Shown here: in pieces, positions 38,499 to 51,300 of the stretch
How the letters are laid out: each line of letters begins with the position of its first letter
How positions within the stretch are numbered: position 1 is the stretch's first letter
Assembly: GCA_013399015.1 (NCBI GenBank)
Contig: VWZX01005784.1
Location: forward strand, 603,750-667,749
Direction: 5' to 3'
Origin: Galbula dea
Taxonomy: Eukaryota; Chordata; Aves; Piciformes; Galbulidae
Length of the DNA stretch: 64,000 bases
The notes under the pieces: generated by a model
Database searches by the model: none
What the model saw: only the letters and a program-made list of their open reading frames with translations
What the model was told of the DNA's origin: nothing
Position numbers and translations under genes: made by a program

Positions 38499-39284
38499 AT
38501 GCAGCCTTAGTAATACAGGAAGAGCAAACAGCCAAGCAAGAGCTCTGCAGGGGAGAGCCTGTCTTGAGGGGAGCAGGGTGCCCCTTCCACTGCTGGGCAC
38601 CCCAAGGCATGCTAAACAGAGCTCTCACCTCCAAAAGTGTTTTTTTTTTTCCCTCTAGCTTCTATTTTACAGCAGTACCATAATACCCTACTCTACACAG
38701 AGACCTGGTGCTGCAGGAGCTCTGGGAGCGGAGCCGGCCCCCATCCCCATCCCAGCATCCAGGTCCCAGCCTGGAGCAGGTGGCCAGGCTCTCAGAGGAG
38801 CCTGGGAGCTGCCTGTGACTCCTACCACCTCCTTGGCTCCCATGGGGGATCCTGGCCATCCTGCTTGGTCACAGGGGTCCCTCTTGGCAGAGGGGGAGCT
38901 GGGAGAGCATCTCCCATTTGCCATCTCTGCCAGGCCAAAGCGCAGCTCACCTCTGGAGAGCTGTTTTCCAGCTGAAGCCATTCTCCCAACTATGGAGAGC
39001 TGCTCCTAAGCCTTGAAGCCAACCTGGCTAAGGGATATGCTGCCATCACGGCTCTGCACAGGCAAAGGGCAGGCTACATGGCAGTGGTTTAACCCTCGGC
39101 CAGAGAGAGGAAGAAGCTGGGTCTAGAGAAGAGAGAACTAGGGCACTAGCTTTAGCCTTTGGCTTTCAAAGCAGCAGGATTAAATAAACTCTGCCTAAAA
39201 ATGAAGTCCTGAAGAGCTGAACATGCAGCAGTGAGGAGGTGGTGGCAAGTGCCGCGTGGCATGGTGGACAACAGTGCTCCCGGA

Positions 39285-39354
39285 TCAGCTGATGAATGGA
39301 GCTGAGCGGTCGTTGGTCACCGTGGGCTTCAGCTGGACGTTGGCAAAGGGGTTT
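39285..39354 (-). CDS. BAIAP2: BAIAP2 distal last exon
   Basis: Acceptor TTTCTGCAG, taking phase 2 from GLDDYGTRSVS. It encodes RNPFANVQLKPTVTNDRSAP then FIS and TGA (39287-39285). Human has RNPFAHVQLKPTVTNDRSAPLLS. Confidence 0.95.
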
Positions 39355-42300
39355 CTGCAGAGAAAGAGGAAGGCAGAGTTTAGCAGGAGGGATGGCAGCA
39401 GTGGGGCCTGTGAGGACTGGGTATCAGCACAGCAAGCAGCAACCTGGCAAGACCCCAAAAAGCTTCTGTGGCAGAGCTGAGGCACACGCTGGGCATCCCT
39501 CAAGGCTGAGCCCAAAACTGAGCGGGGCTGTGAGCCCCATGTTGCCAGTTCTGTCCCTTCCATCCATCTGGGTTCAGCAGACTTTGGGAAGGGGTTACGT
39601 TGGTGCTGCCCAGCCCTGTGGAGACCTTGGGCTAAGCTGCCTCCCACTTCTCTCTGTTAAAGCCATGGTGGATGTAAGAGAGAAGCTGGCAAGGGCTGCT
39701 GCAGGCAGGATGTTCTTCTACCTCGGTGCCAGCAGGCCTAAAGCTGGTGCTACCAGGGGTTGCTGGGGCTGAAGAAGCTGCTCCAGACCCACCAGGCTGG
39801 GCTGGAGCCATTCCCACGCATTGGAGCACACAGCTCTACACTGAGTCTCTATGGGGGAACTGGGAACACCTCAGTATTACCCAGCTCAGCGCTTTGGGGG
39901 AGCAGGAGGTCCTGGTTCCCTGCCCCCTTCCTGCCGTGGGACACGTGGGGATCCCTGGCCAAAGCAAAGCTGGCAGCTCCCTACAGAGCCTTTGTGCTGT
40001 GCTGGCTGGAAAGCCTTGGGAGAAGCTAAGTATCCAAGATACATCCACATCCCAGCTCCTGACAGACCAGCCCAGCAAGCAGCTGGATTGACCTGGGCTC
40101 TTACCTACCTGGGGTGACCCCAGCACTGCCCCCACTGCCACCAGCGCTTGCTGGCTACTGCAGCAGGTTCTGTGGCCGGCACATAGCAGCACATGGCGTC
40201 TGCAAACGTAGCCCAACAGCACACAGGTCCTATCACCAGGACAGGGGACAACAGCTGCTGGGTGGGGGTGACATGACATAAGGACCACCCTTACCTGTCC
40301 TGAGGAGGTCCTCTCTGTCTCCTCCTAGCAGGAGTTAACTCCCAGGGCATACAGACAGCCACAGGGGTCCCCATCAGCTGCCTGTGGTGCACAGACACCC
40401 TGGGCTGCCCTGAGCAGTTGGGGCCAAGCCGGCACCAGGAACAATAGCCATGGGATCCATACAGCATCCCTGCAGCCCCACATCTCTCTTGCCCTGCTGT
40501 CCCCAGCTCTCCCCAGGGAGCTGCACAATCCTCCCTCCTTTCTGCCACAGAGGCTATGGCCATGCACCTGCAGCAGCCAGCTCCACTCAGCCCCTGGCAC
40601 TGCCAGGCCACTGGCAGATCTCTGCTGCAGGGCACAGCTCTGCCACCCCTGGGTGTGGGTGAAGACTACATGACCATGAGGGTAAACCACATTAGGAGCA
40701 GTTCTGGTGACTGGCTATCTCTGCCTGGACCCAAGCAGATTTGGGGTATATCCAGGCACCTCCCACAGGGTAGGAAGAAGAGACTGTGGTGTGTGTCCCC
40801 AGCCCCACAGGAAGGGCACTTACTGACTCCCCCCAGCCCCTCTCCCCTGCCATCCCTCAGCTCTCCAAGTGTGCTTTTGATTTCCTCAAAAGATAAATGG
40901 CTTTTGCTTGAAAATAGGGTAATTAATTTCCCATCTAATTAATGCAGATTCTTAGATCACTTTTCCCTTCTGGATGTCAAAACAGATTCTCAGGACTGGA
41001 GGGAGAGGAAAGGTTGCTTTGATGAGTCACCAGGGGTTATTATTTAACCATTTTTGTCCTGGCAGAGGAGAGCCATCGGGACGGAAGCCTGCAGCTCTGG
41101 CAGCCATGGGAAAACCAGCTCACAGATCAAAGAGAAACAGGGAAGAGGCTCTCCTGAGCTCTGCAATGCCGGTGAAGGGGGTCTCGGCTCCTTGGGAAAC
41201 TCCTCCATCCCTGCCCTGGGGCCGTGGTTGGAACCAGGAGACTCCCAAGATGTGTCTACAAGCAAAAGAAGCTGCTCAAAAAACCTCAACATTAATGTGG
41301 ATCTGTTCTGTCCCCCAGGAGAGGGCTGGGGACTAGGTGCTGGTAGGACAGCAGACACTGGAGACCTATGACCAAAGAAGGTGGTTACTGGGAGCAGGAA
41401 AGCAGCAGGAGCAGCAGCAGCAGCCCAGCATTCCCGGGAAGCGTGGCCCCAGCGAGCTGCCCAGCATGGCAACAAGTGCGGTGCTAGGAGCTGTGCAGAT
41501 GCAGCACGGTCAGACCGGGAGCTTCCGCCACCAAGGGCACAAGCAGTGACACCAAGGGAGGGGATGCCCTTGGGCGGGTGCAGGGGGGAAGCAGAGCGGT
41601 GGCACCGTCCCCACACAGCCCCACAGCTGTCACCCGCTGCCCAGCACCAGCACACCCAGGGCTCGGCCCACCCGAGACCATCAACTTACTAACTATGGGC
41701 AGGGGCACCTCAAAACCTGGCCACTTCAACATCAGGGCTGCAAGGGAAAGAGAAGGCAGGTTGGAGGACACTGGGACAACGCTCCGCCCCCTCGATGGGA
41801 ACAGAAGGTGTTGGCTACGGCGAGAAACCAGGCTAGGAGCCCGTGGTCGCCCCGGCGCAAGAGCCCCGCCGGCTACACCGCACGCTCCAGGCAGAGGAAG
41901 CAGGAGGAAAAAAAGGAGAGGGAAGAAAAAGGAGGAAAAGTCATGTTTATGGAGTTGCTGGTGCTTCCCGCCCGCTCCCTGCGAGGAGGGGAAGGAAGGG
42001 CACGGCCAGCTGGGAGCCACCTGCAGAGGGGACAGGCAAGGCACGGCGGGGGTGACGGAAAGGAGGAGGGTGGCTTCCTTCCCCCTGCTCCAGCCACGGC
42101 TCCTTTCCCACCGCCATGCTGGGAAAGCACAGCCGCAGCCTCGGCATGCAGCGAGCAGCGACAGCAGCAGCATCCCCTCGAGACGCACACGGACCTGGCC
42201 CTTAAACAGTTTTAGCTGCTCACGCTCACAGCAAAGCTGTTTAAAGCCTGGAGGGGCTAAGCCCAGGGTGTCTGAAAGCCACGTAGCACCCAGGGGATGG

Positions 42301-45300
42301 AGAAGGGGAAAAATAAACACAAAAAGGCATGGCAATGGGCGATGCAGGCAGTCATGGGCAGCACGCAGGCACGGCAGCCGAAAAAGACACCGAGGCCCAG
42401 CTCAATGCAATAAATAAAACTTTTATTCAAACAATAACTCAGTACAGGGCACATTTCTCTCTGGCTTTAAAAAAAAAAAGGAAAAAAAGAAAAAAAGAGT
42501 TTTTTTTCAGCACTTTACAATCTCCATACAGGCTTTTGCTAGGCTGGCTTGTTTCCCCTGTCCCCCTCCTCCCCTTTTTCTACATTCAGTCTTTCAGCAT
42601 GAAATAACCCTGGGTTAAAAATCTTTAGGAAACTCCAGATATCGATGCAGGAGGGTCTGGTTACAATATGCCCACAGGTTGAGTGTATAAAACAAAAAGT
42701 GGTGTGTGGGTGTGTGTCTGTATTGCCAGCAATGTCCTTGTAACCAGGCAATGCAAGAGGTTGTAAAAATCACATCCGAAAAAGGAAAGCGTGGACAGCT
42801 TTGCAGTGGAGACAGCCACGGGCACTGAGGGGCTATGGCCAGGCTTGGCTGTGGGAGCAGGAACCCCAGCACCAGGGCGGGAGCTCCCTGGGTGCTGCTG
42901 AGCCTCCAGCACGGCACAGGCGCTGCCTCACTTAAGCCCTATTCAGGGATGCGAGCACATCCTTGGATGGCTCCGCACCAGCCCCCAGCACTAACGTGAG
43001 GTAACAATACCTTGCTACAAAAAATAGAGATATATATATGTATTTATAAAACAACCAGGAGTAACCCTTCCGGGGAGGGGGGCTGCCAGCTGCGCCCCAA
43101 GGCCAGCAGGACCCCAGCTGAGAAGCAGCCCTTTTCCCTGGGGTGGGAGCTCTGTGCCATCCACTTCTCCCAAAGCCACTGCGGCAGGTGGAGGGATGGA
43201 AGCAGATCAAGCCAAGGGGGAGGCAGATGAGGAGCCGCTGCCTCTCACAGGAAGGGCATCCCGGGCACAGACATCCCGGATGCTTGGTAACAGTATGGAC
43301 ACCAGAGGCCATGCATATTTTGTTCCGGTCTGAGAGGTGTTTGTCCAGGCTCGTGCGAGGTGGCTGGGGCACAGCCCCCCAGGAGGGATAGAGAAGTGCA
43401 TTCTAACATTCACACAGGAGTACAAAAACTGGGTCCCACTAACAGTGTCAACTGCATCCAGGCTGCTTCAAAGTGAGCACAGACTGATGGGCAGTTTCTG
43501 CTCTGAAAAGGCTTCAGAAACAAAGGGCACTGTGAACACCGGGGAGGGGTGGAGAAGCACCATGGTTTTCCTTGAAGATCACAAGAATTTAAAAATCCAA
43601 AAGAAGTAGAGAAAAAGAAACAAGGAAGGGAAAGGAAAAAACCAAAACAAAACCAAGGAGGAAAGAAGCAGAAAGCTCTTCCAAGCAGCAAGGGGCCACT
43701 GTTAGCCAAGGTGTCCTCACACCGTTGATACCAAACTGCCACTGCCGCTGCGGAACAAAGCACAGGAGACTGCCAGAGTGGCCAGGACTGCGCCGGCACG
43801 CACCCGCGATGCAGCACCATGCCCAGGAGCCCAGCTCCCCAGCACTGCGCTGCTTTGTTCCCAGCCCATGCCCATGGCTCTGGGGTTTGTCCCCAAGAGT
43901 GAGACAGGGCAGCTCTGAGGTAGAGGGGATGGAGGAGCTATAGGATGGGAGAACACGTCAGGGAAAGATCCCGAGGGTGTGCGCTCTCCGTGGCCTTGCT
44001 ATTCCAGGCGCAAGCGCCAGTGAGGAGGTTAAGGAGACGCAACTCTCTCCGGAGGAACACATGGGGTGCGAGGTCAGGGTGACCCCAGGACCTGCCCTCC
44101 CCAGGAGACACTGGGTCCCTCTATGATCACTGCCAAGACCTGCACCGTGTCCTCCACTGCACGGCCCCATCCCAGCCACTGCCTGTCCCCTGGGAAGCCC
44201 ACGCAGGAACACCCACAGGGACACGGCACCATGGCTTCACCCAGAGCCAACACCAACAGTTCACTTTCAGGTATGGTGACAAGAATGAGAAGTCTTACCT
44301 GCTGACTGACCTCGTCCCGTAGTCATCAAGGCCCTGGGGAGAAGAGGGGAGGAAGCACAATGAGGTGTGGGTGACATGGGCTCCAGGTGACACTGGAGGG
44401 TCACACAAACAGACCAAAGTGCATCAGGACCCAGGGATACTGGGGCTGAGAGCCAATGCATTTGGAGAGGAAAGGGAGGTATGGAGATGATTCCAACAGG
44501 ATTTAGACATGGGATTTGCACCACTCTTTGGAGCAGGACTTCATCCAGCAAGACAAGGGAAAGCAACTGTCAGAAGAGCCCTGGTCTGCTCTGCCCAGCT
44601 CCACCATGGTACAGAGCTCCAGCCACTTTCGAGATACAAAACACTTGAAAAGGGACTAAACACACCTGAGACACCAGTGAAATGTTCTGTGGAAAGAGGT
44701 GTGTGCCTGTATTAACTCCCACCAGAAACCACAGGGTTTTGGACCATTTTCTCATTCAGCCGGTACCAAATGGCCTTTGCAGTGGGGAAGAACTGCACTG
44801 GTTCAAGGAGCAGATGGGGACCAGGCTCAGAGGATGCCCCTTGAGGATGTTACTCCTCAGGTGAGGAACTGTCCTGGGATATGGCCATGAAGCAGCTCTG
44901 CTGTCCATGACAAACATGGGACTGCTCTGAGGACTGGGAGTCACTGGTCTTTAAGCTAGCCACACATCAGGGATCAGAGACCTGTATTCCCACCATCCCA
45001 GGAACACTTCCTCAATCACCAAACCCCAAATCCTGCTGGGAAAATCCAGCAAAGGGCAAGAAGTGGGATTGCCCTTCTGCCCCATTCCCCCAGAGAGGAC
45101 CAGACCCCAACCGGGCCTGCTGCCTCTCTGGAGTGCCCTGCCAAAGGGTTGGGTGCTGCATGGCCACCTCTCCCCCTGTTCATCCTCTTCCCATCTGTGC
45201 TCCAGGGAGGCCAGTGTGGCTCATCTTATCATGCTTATCCTGGTGGGGAAGCCCCACCATGCCATCAGGCTCTTGGGCTAAGCTGATCTCATCCACACAT

Positions 45301-48300
45301 GCAGCCTTCCTAAGGCATTAATCAAGAAGCCCTGAGCTCATTTTGGATAACCACCAGAGCCCTGGCCTGGGTCTGCCCCAGCCCTGCACGCTCATCCCTG
45401 CATTCCCACGGGACCATCGCCAGCTTCAGCTGGCATGTACCAGAGAAAACACTTCCAGCTGCCTGTGAACAGACTGTTTCTGGTGGGAGGCTCCCATGGA
45501 GTCAGCAAGTGTTGTCCTTTGGGGCTTTACCATGCCGTTTTGTGCCACTCACTCCTTGTGCCTTGCCCAGGGAAGCCAAACTGGCCTGTCCTCCCCATCC
45601 ATCACTGGTCTCCTCTCCCACTGCCTCCCTGCATCCCCATCCCTTCTCCCCAAGAAAGAGACTTGGCAGGAGATGGGGCCCCAGGCAAGGCACAGGAGTC
45701 ACCAGGCAAAACCAGCCTGTAAATCCCAAGGGAAACATTGCAGCATTCAGACTTACAGCTGTCGACCTAGTGTAAGGCTTGTAGTGAGCGGAGGGAGGTT
45801 GGCAGAGGCCACTGGCATAGTCTTTAATTGCACACCCATAGGGCATTAGGTAGTCCTACAAACAATGAACACAGGTTGGAGAGCAGCCCTCCTTCCCCTC
45901 CACGTGGTCTACACCACACCAAGAAGACGACACTTTGAATGCGTTCCATCCTTCTGCTTTAAACCCCAAGCAGGACAGAGATGCTGCAGACACCTGAGCC
46001 ACCACCGTGGCAGGCTGCAGCAGAGACTCACTCCCAGGGCTTTGCTCAAGCATCTCCCACTCATAACAAGTACCCCCTCTGAAGTGGGAGAAGCCCCCGT
46101 GGGCTCACCTGGGAGAAGGCAGGCACAGCCACGCTGTACGGCCTCTGCTTGAAGGTATTGACCCCTTGTGCCGGGAAGGCTTGGGAGGCCATGCCGTAGT
46201 CAGGCGGTGGGAGGGCGATGTCATCTTTGTCCAGCAAGTTGCCAGTGCTGCTGCTCTTCCCTTGCTGCAGGCTGGGTGGGTGGATGGGAGGGATCCAAAG
46301 CAGAGACATCAGCACCAGCCAGCTCCGAGCCAAGACCCCCAGGCTGCCCATCCACCCCAGCAGAGGACCCCACGGCCAAAGCTGGCCCCCCCCATGTTAT
46401 TCCTAACACCTCCCAGGGAAGCAGAGTGCTCCCAGCCCAAGCCCATGAGCCTGCCCTGGGGGGGAGTGCAGGGACCACCCCGGCACAGCACCCACACGCT
46501 GCTCCTACCCTGTGTGGACTCGCTCGCTGCCATCGCTGTCAAGGACCCGTGTGTAGGAGAAAGGAAACCAGCCCCTCCTGAAAGGGAAAGGCAAAAGATG
46601 AATCCAGACTCATGTTTATTCATGGAGGATCCAGAAGAGCCTGCACCAGGCTGTAGTGCTCTGTGGGCAGGCACAGTCAGGCACTCACATCTTTGTTTTC
46701 TCGCTCTCTCCGTAATGCCAACCGTCCCTGGCCTCCGGCACCAGCAGCGTGATGAGGTCACCCTCCTTGAAGCTCAGGAGGGTGCTGTTATCTCCAGCAG
46801 CGTGAGAGAAAATGGCCTGCACCCTCGTCCTGCCGTTCCTCTCGAGCCCTGCGGCCATGGAGCTGGAGCGCGGCAGTGTCTTGTTTTCGGCTGGTGGGAG
46901 ACAGAGACCAACACCAAGTCCTTGGTGTGTTCAAGTCCTTGACAGCTGGACACATCCAAGAGCAGGACAGCCCAGCCAGGACTGGTCCCTAACCTCACTT
47001 ATTTTACCCCAGGTGCCAATAAAACATTCCTCCTTCACAAACAGGATCCCAGGCAGGATCTGGCCGCTGCTCTTGGCATCGCTTACCAACAATAGCAAAG
47101 GGAGCAGCAAGATTCCTCAAGATTTTCCTCCTGGAAAAATGCTGTCCCTGGGCTGAAACCCACCCAGCCAAGAGCCCACAGCTGAGCCCAGTTCTACTCC
47201 CTTCCCAAGCCCAGGTCCAGAGGCACAAAGCAGCACTCGACACTGGAGGGCTGCCACTGGTACTCCAGTACCCCCCAGAGCCTCACCTGAGGCGTAGCTG
47301 TTTTTCGGGGTCACGTTTTTGCGAACTGGGAGTGTATTGGAGTAAGAGTCACTCAGCTGCTTCTGAGGCTGGGGGGGAGATAAAGATTTGGGCTGTGCTG
47401 GCTTCATCTCAGACCAGTGGTTGTACCCATCACTGTCTGAACCTGAGACACCGTTCACCACTGGCATGGCCTCCTGTGCCGACATGCGCTACGGAGAGAG
47501 GAGAGGAGGGGGGAAGACAGGGAATGTCTTCATTAGGGCATCCCACCACAGCAGGATGCAGCTCCAGGGAAGGGCTTCACAGCAGACCAGAGTTTCAGCC
47601 TGTTAAGTATAGCTCCCCATCTGAGACAAATCACTCTGGGTCACCTCTATGCTGTTTTACTGCTCCAAGCTGCCTTATACCAAATAAATCCCTCCTGAGC
47701 TCTGCTGCTCAGCTTGTACCCTCAAGTCATGGGGAGACCTTTTCTGAAAGGTCTTTCACCACATGGGTCACTCCAAACACCTTCTGCCATGTTTTTTGGG
47801 GGGGGGACCTCAGTTCAGCTCCACAGCTCTGGGACTAGCCTGAACAGCCATGTCTAGCTCCTGGGTTCCCCAAAACCACCCCAAGGAGCATGTCTAGCTC
47901 TTGGGTTCCCCAAAACAACCCCCAGGAGCCCCTGCCCTTCTGGAGCTCAGCAACCCAGGTGGGATGGGATGCCCAACCCCATGCCAGGCACCTTCACACA
48001 TCCCAGGGCAGTGCATGCACGGAGCTGCCCATTCCTGTGCATCAATGACAGTCTAGCAAAAGGCAACTTGCTGAGGACAACGGTGACATCAGCCTGGACT
48101 CGTCCCTCCAGCTTTGTTCAGAAGGGCAGAACGACTTCCACCACAGGTATACTTACTCCTACAAAAGGTGCCAGCTCCGGGGGGACAGGGAGAGGTTTGG
48201 CACCAGGGATGGGGTCAGAGATGATGAGGTTGGATTTGGATGTAGACAGAGGGCTGGGCATGATGGTGCCATTGCTGCTGGCAGCCATCTGCTGCATCAG

Positions 48301-51300
48301 CTGTATAGCGCGGTCTGGGATCTTGTTGGGATCCGAGCAGGACTGCTGCCACAGCGGCAGCTTCTGCGTCAGCATCTCCTTCCCCTAGAAGAGACAGAAA
48401 GTGAGGTGTGAGAGCCCATGGGTGTGGAAAACCACCCAGCTCTGCAGCCCTCCCTGGGCAGCACCATCTGGACCCAAGAGTTAGCCTGGGCCTGGCCACA
48501 GGACTGATCGAGGACCTCTGTGCAAGGCACGGATGAGATGAAACACGAGGATGCTGCTTCCAGGCTCTGTCAGCAACTGAGCCAGGAAGGGGTCATGCAA
48601 AATGGAAAGGAGGAAAGGAAAAGCTAATTCATGTCCCAGCTTATTCTGAGATATCCTGCATGGGGCAGCTCCAGGAGCAGAGAGGTTAAAGGAAGCTGGA
48701 TAGGGTGCTGAGCTCAGTGGGAACCAAGCAGAGAAACAAAACCTGACCAAAGGCTTGGCCACAGGACATGCAGGGCATGGTCATACTTCACGCTCTTGTC
48801 CAGGTCCCAAGGGATGAGCTTCGTGCTTAAGGCTGCTCAGCCTTGACAGCCTCTGGCCCTACCACCCTGCAGCTAAATCCCACCCACAGGCAGGACCAGC
48901 AGCCATCCATCACTGTGCTCTGAGCTGGGGGAAAACAAAAAATGGAGCTAAACCTGCCCTTTTTCATCTGACACACCCTGAGTATCCTATCCTGTGCCTC
49001 TCTGAGGGAGGAGATGTCCCAATTCACCCAAGGTCATTCTCCAGCCAAGCACCAGGCAAACCTCAACCACCTGCCTAAACACCTCCCTGGGAACCATGCA
49101 GTGAAGAGCTGTGGAGGAGTGGCTCCAGTAAGCCTGACTAGATTAAGTCAGGCTAGCAAGACTAGCTCACCAACTAGCTCACCCAAAGCCAAGCCACGTG
49201 GCAGAGGGTGACCTGATGCCTCTGCACAGCTTTACTTAGAGACAGCTCAGTCCCCATCTGTCTAAAACCCCTCTAAAGCCTATTTCAAAGTCCCAGAACG
49301 TTTCCCCACTGTTGGCCACCTCACCACCCAGACTGCAGCTACTGCCAGCATCCTCCAGGACAGTGTTTTTAGGTGGCACAGCCCACGCTGGCTGCCAGGC
49401 TGGTGCGGGGCTGGGAGCCCACGTCACACATATGCCCACCACACTCTGGACAAGCCACCTACAGAGTCCCCTCTTGCAAAACCACCCTCCATGTGCTGCT
49501 GCAAGGTTTTGGATTGACTGTGCCATGGCCATGCTGTGGGTGCTGGCACCCTGGTGCCTGCTAACCCCCCAAATCCCTGGGTGGGGAGGGATTCTTTCCC
49601 CCCTCCTGCGCTACAGGAGCAGTTTGCATATGCCAAGCATCGATCCAGCCCGCGGCACAGCACTGACTAATCCCAACTCCTTCTCCTCCTCCCTGGTACC
49701 AAGCACAGTGGTGACAGATGGGTGCTGTGAGCGACAGGGGGTGGCAGTGGGAACCCAGCAGAACGGGAGCAGGAGGCTGCGGGAGCAGTGCTGGCGTTGC
49801 CAACCCTCATCCGGATGGATTCTGCTCCTGAACCAGCACAGGGGGATGCTGCTCCCCAGGCTAGGAGGGGGCAGCTCCAGCCCCCAGCACAGGAGCCGTG
49901 GGCTGCCTGGGAACAGGCAAGAAGGGGTTTGGAGCAGCAGTTTAACCTCTGGTTTAATTTCATCTCTGCCAAGGCAAAGGTCAGGGTGGGCAGCACTGGT
50001 CCGACTCTGGGCAGGAACCTCACTGTTTTGCATTCCTTCTGCTTTTGCAAATCATGAGCTCACGCATGAGGAACCTGTTGAGTCTCTGCTGGGGTAGAGC
50101 TCTCTGACCTCAGTGACTATGACACGTAGGAGATGTGAACTCAGCCCCATCCACCCACCACAAGCTCTCCGGCATAGGTGAAGTCACACCATGGAGGGGC
50201 TGGCACTGCCTCAGAGAGCCAGATGGCAAGGGTTTGCTGCCAGGCTCTGCCATCAGTGCTATCATGCTGGCACTCAAGCAGACTGCCATTAGTTTCTATC
50301 TACCTCTGCTTGGAAATGCAGAGCAGCACCCATGGGAGACATGCCCCCTTTGTCAGGGCAGCTTGGGGTGCAGGCAGGAGGGCAGCCCTGCCTCTCGAGC
50401 CTGGGACCACATGTCTCCCAGGGCACCTTCTCCAAGCCTACTGAATGGTTTGGGCTGGAAAAGATCTAGGTCATCTACTCCAACCCCTTACAGTCAGCAG
50501 GGACATCTGCAACTCCATCAGGTTGCTCAGAGCCCCAGACAACCTGACCTGGAATGGTTCCAGAGATGGGACATCTCCCACCTCTCTGGGCAACCTGGGA
50601 CAGGGTCTTACCACACATAAAAAGTTTCTTCCTTATATCTAGCCTGTCAGTTTCAAACCATCAGCCCTTGTCCTGTCACAACAGGCTCTGCTGAAAAGTC
50701 TGTCCCCATCTTTCTGATGGGCCCTTAAGTACTGAAAGGCTGCCATACTTTAATACCCAGTAAGGTATCTCACCCTCCCACACCTCCTCAGCCACAGGGG
50801 CTGTGGCTTTCAGGGTGTCCAGGCAATAGCTGGTGACACGAGCATCAACCTGGTGAGGAGGCAGCCAGGACCTGCACCCAGCAGCAGACTGGCAGCCGTG
50901 GTGGGGCCGGCTCACCTTGGCATGGTAGGTGATGGCACTCTTTGCTACAGCACACTGCTTCTCCACCAGGAAGCAGAACCGTCTCCTCTCTTCCGTGAGA
51001 GCTGTCTTATAACCGTCAGAGACGTAGTTTTCCAGCTCACTTTGCTTGTTGCTGATGGCCTCGATGTACTAGAAGAGAAAGAGAAGCAGAGAGGTGGCTT
51101 CCTTCGCCGCTGTGCACCCAGCTGCACAGGCACAGCATCCTCCGGGGAGGGGTCAGCGGCATGGCCTTGGGGCTGGTTTGGGGGAAAGGTGGCAGGCAGG
51201 GTCCCCCCTCAGGGCCACCACCCACCAGCATGGGCACACACACGCTTGTGTGGCCCCCTCCAACCCGCCCTTACTCATCAGAGCCCCCCCCTCCCCACGC

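Larger units (their letters stand above)
37660..39284 (-). other. BAIAP2: BAIAP2 3'UTR of the distal isoform
   Basis: Inferred from the stop codon to the minus-strand AATAAA at 37689-37684. It contains a (TC)n repeat at 38466-38498. Confidence 0.6.
42400..43716 (-). other. BAIAP2: BAIAP2 3'UTR of the PDZ-ligand isoform
   Basis: From the stop codon to the minus-strand AATAAA at 42427-42422. In mRNA sense its first ~110 nt include a long C/U-rich tract (complement of 43600-43680). It also has an AU-rich stretch (43018-43052). Confidence 0.7.

Noticed and set aside
41484..42417. Overlapping ~280-codon frames on both strands
   Set aside because: Both strands are open because of base composition, and neither resembles a known protein. 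The CpG cluster was kept as a regulatory finding instead.
46166..46942. 258-codon plus-strand frame
   Set aside because: It is a shadow of the BAIAP2 SH3 exons on the opposite strand.
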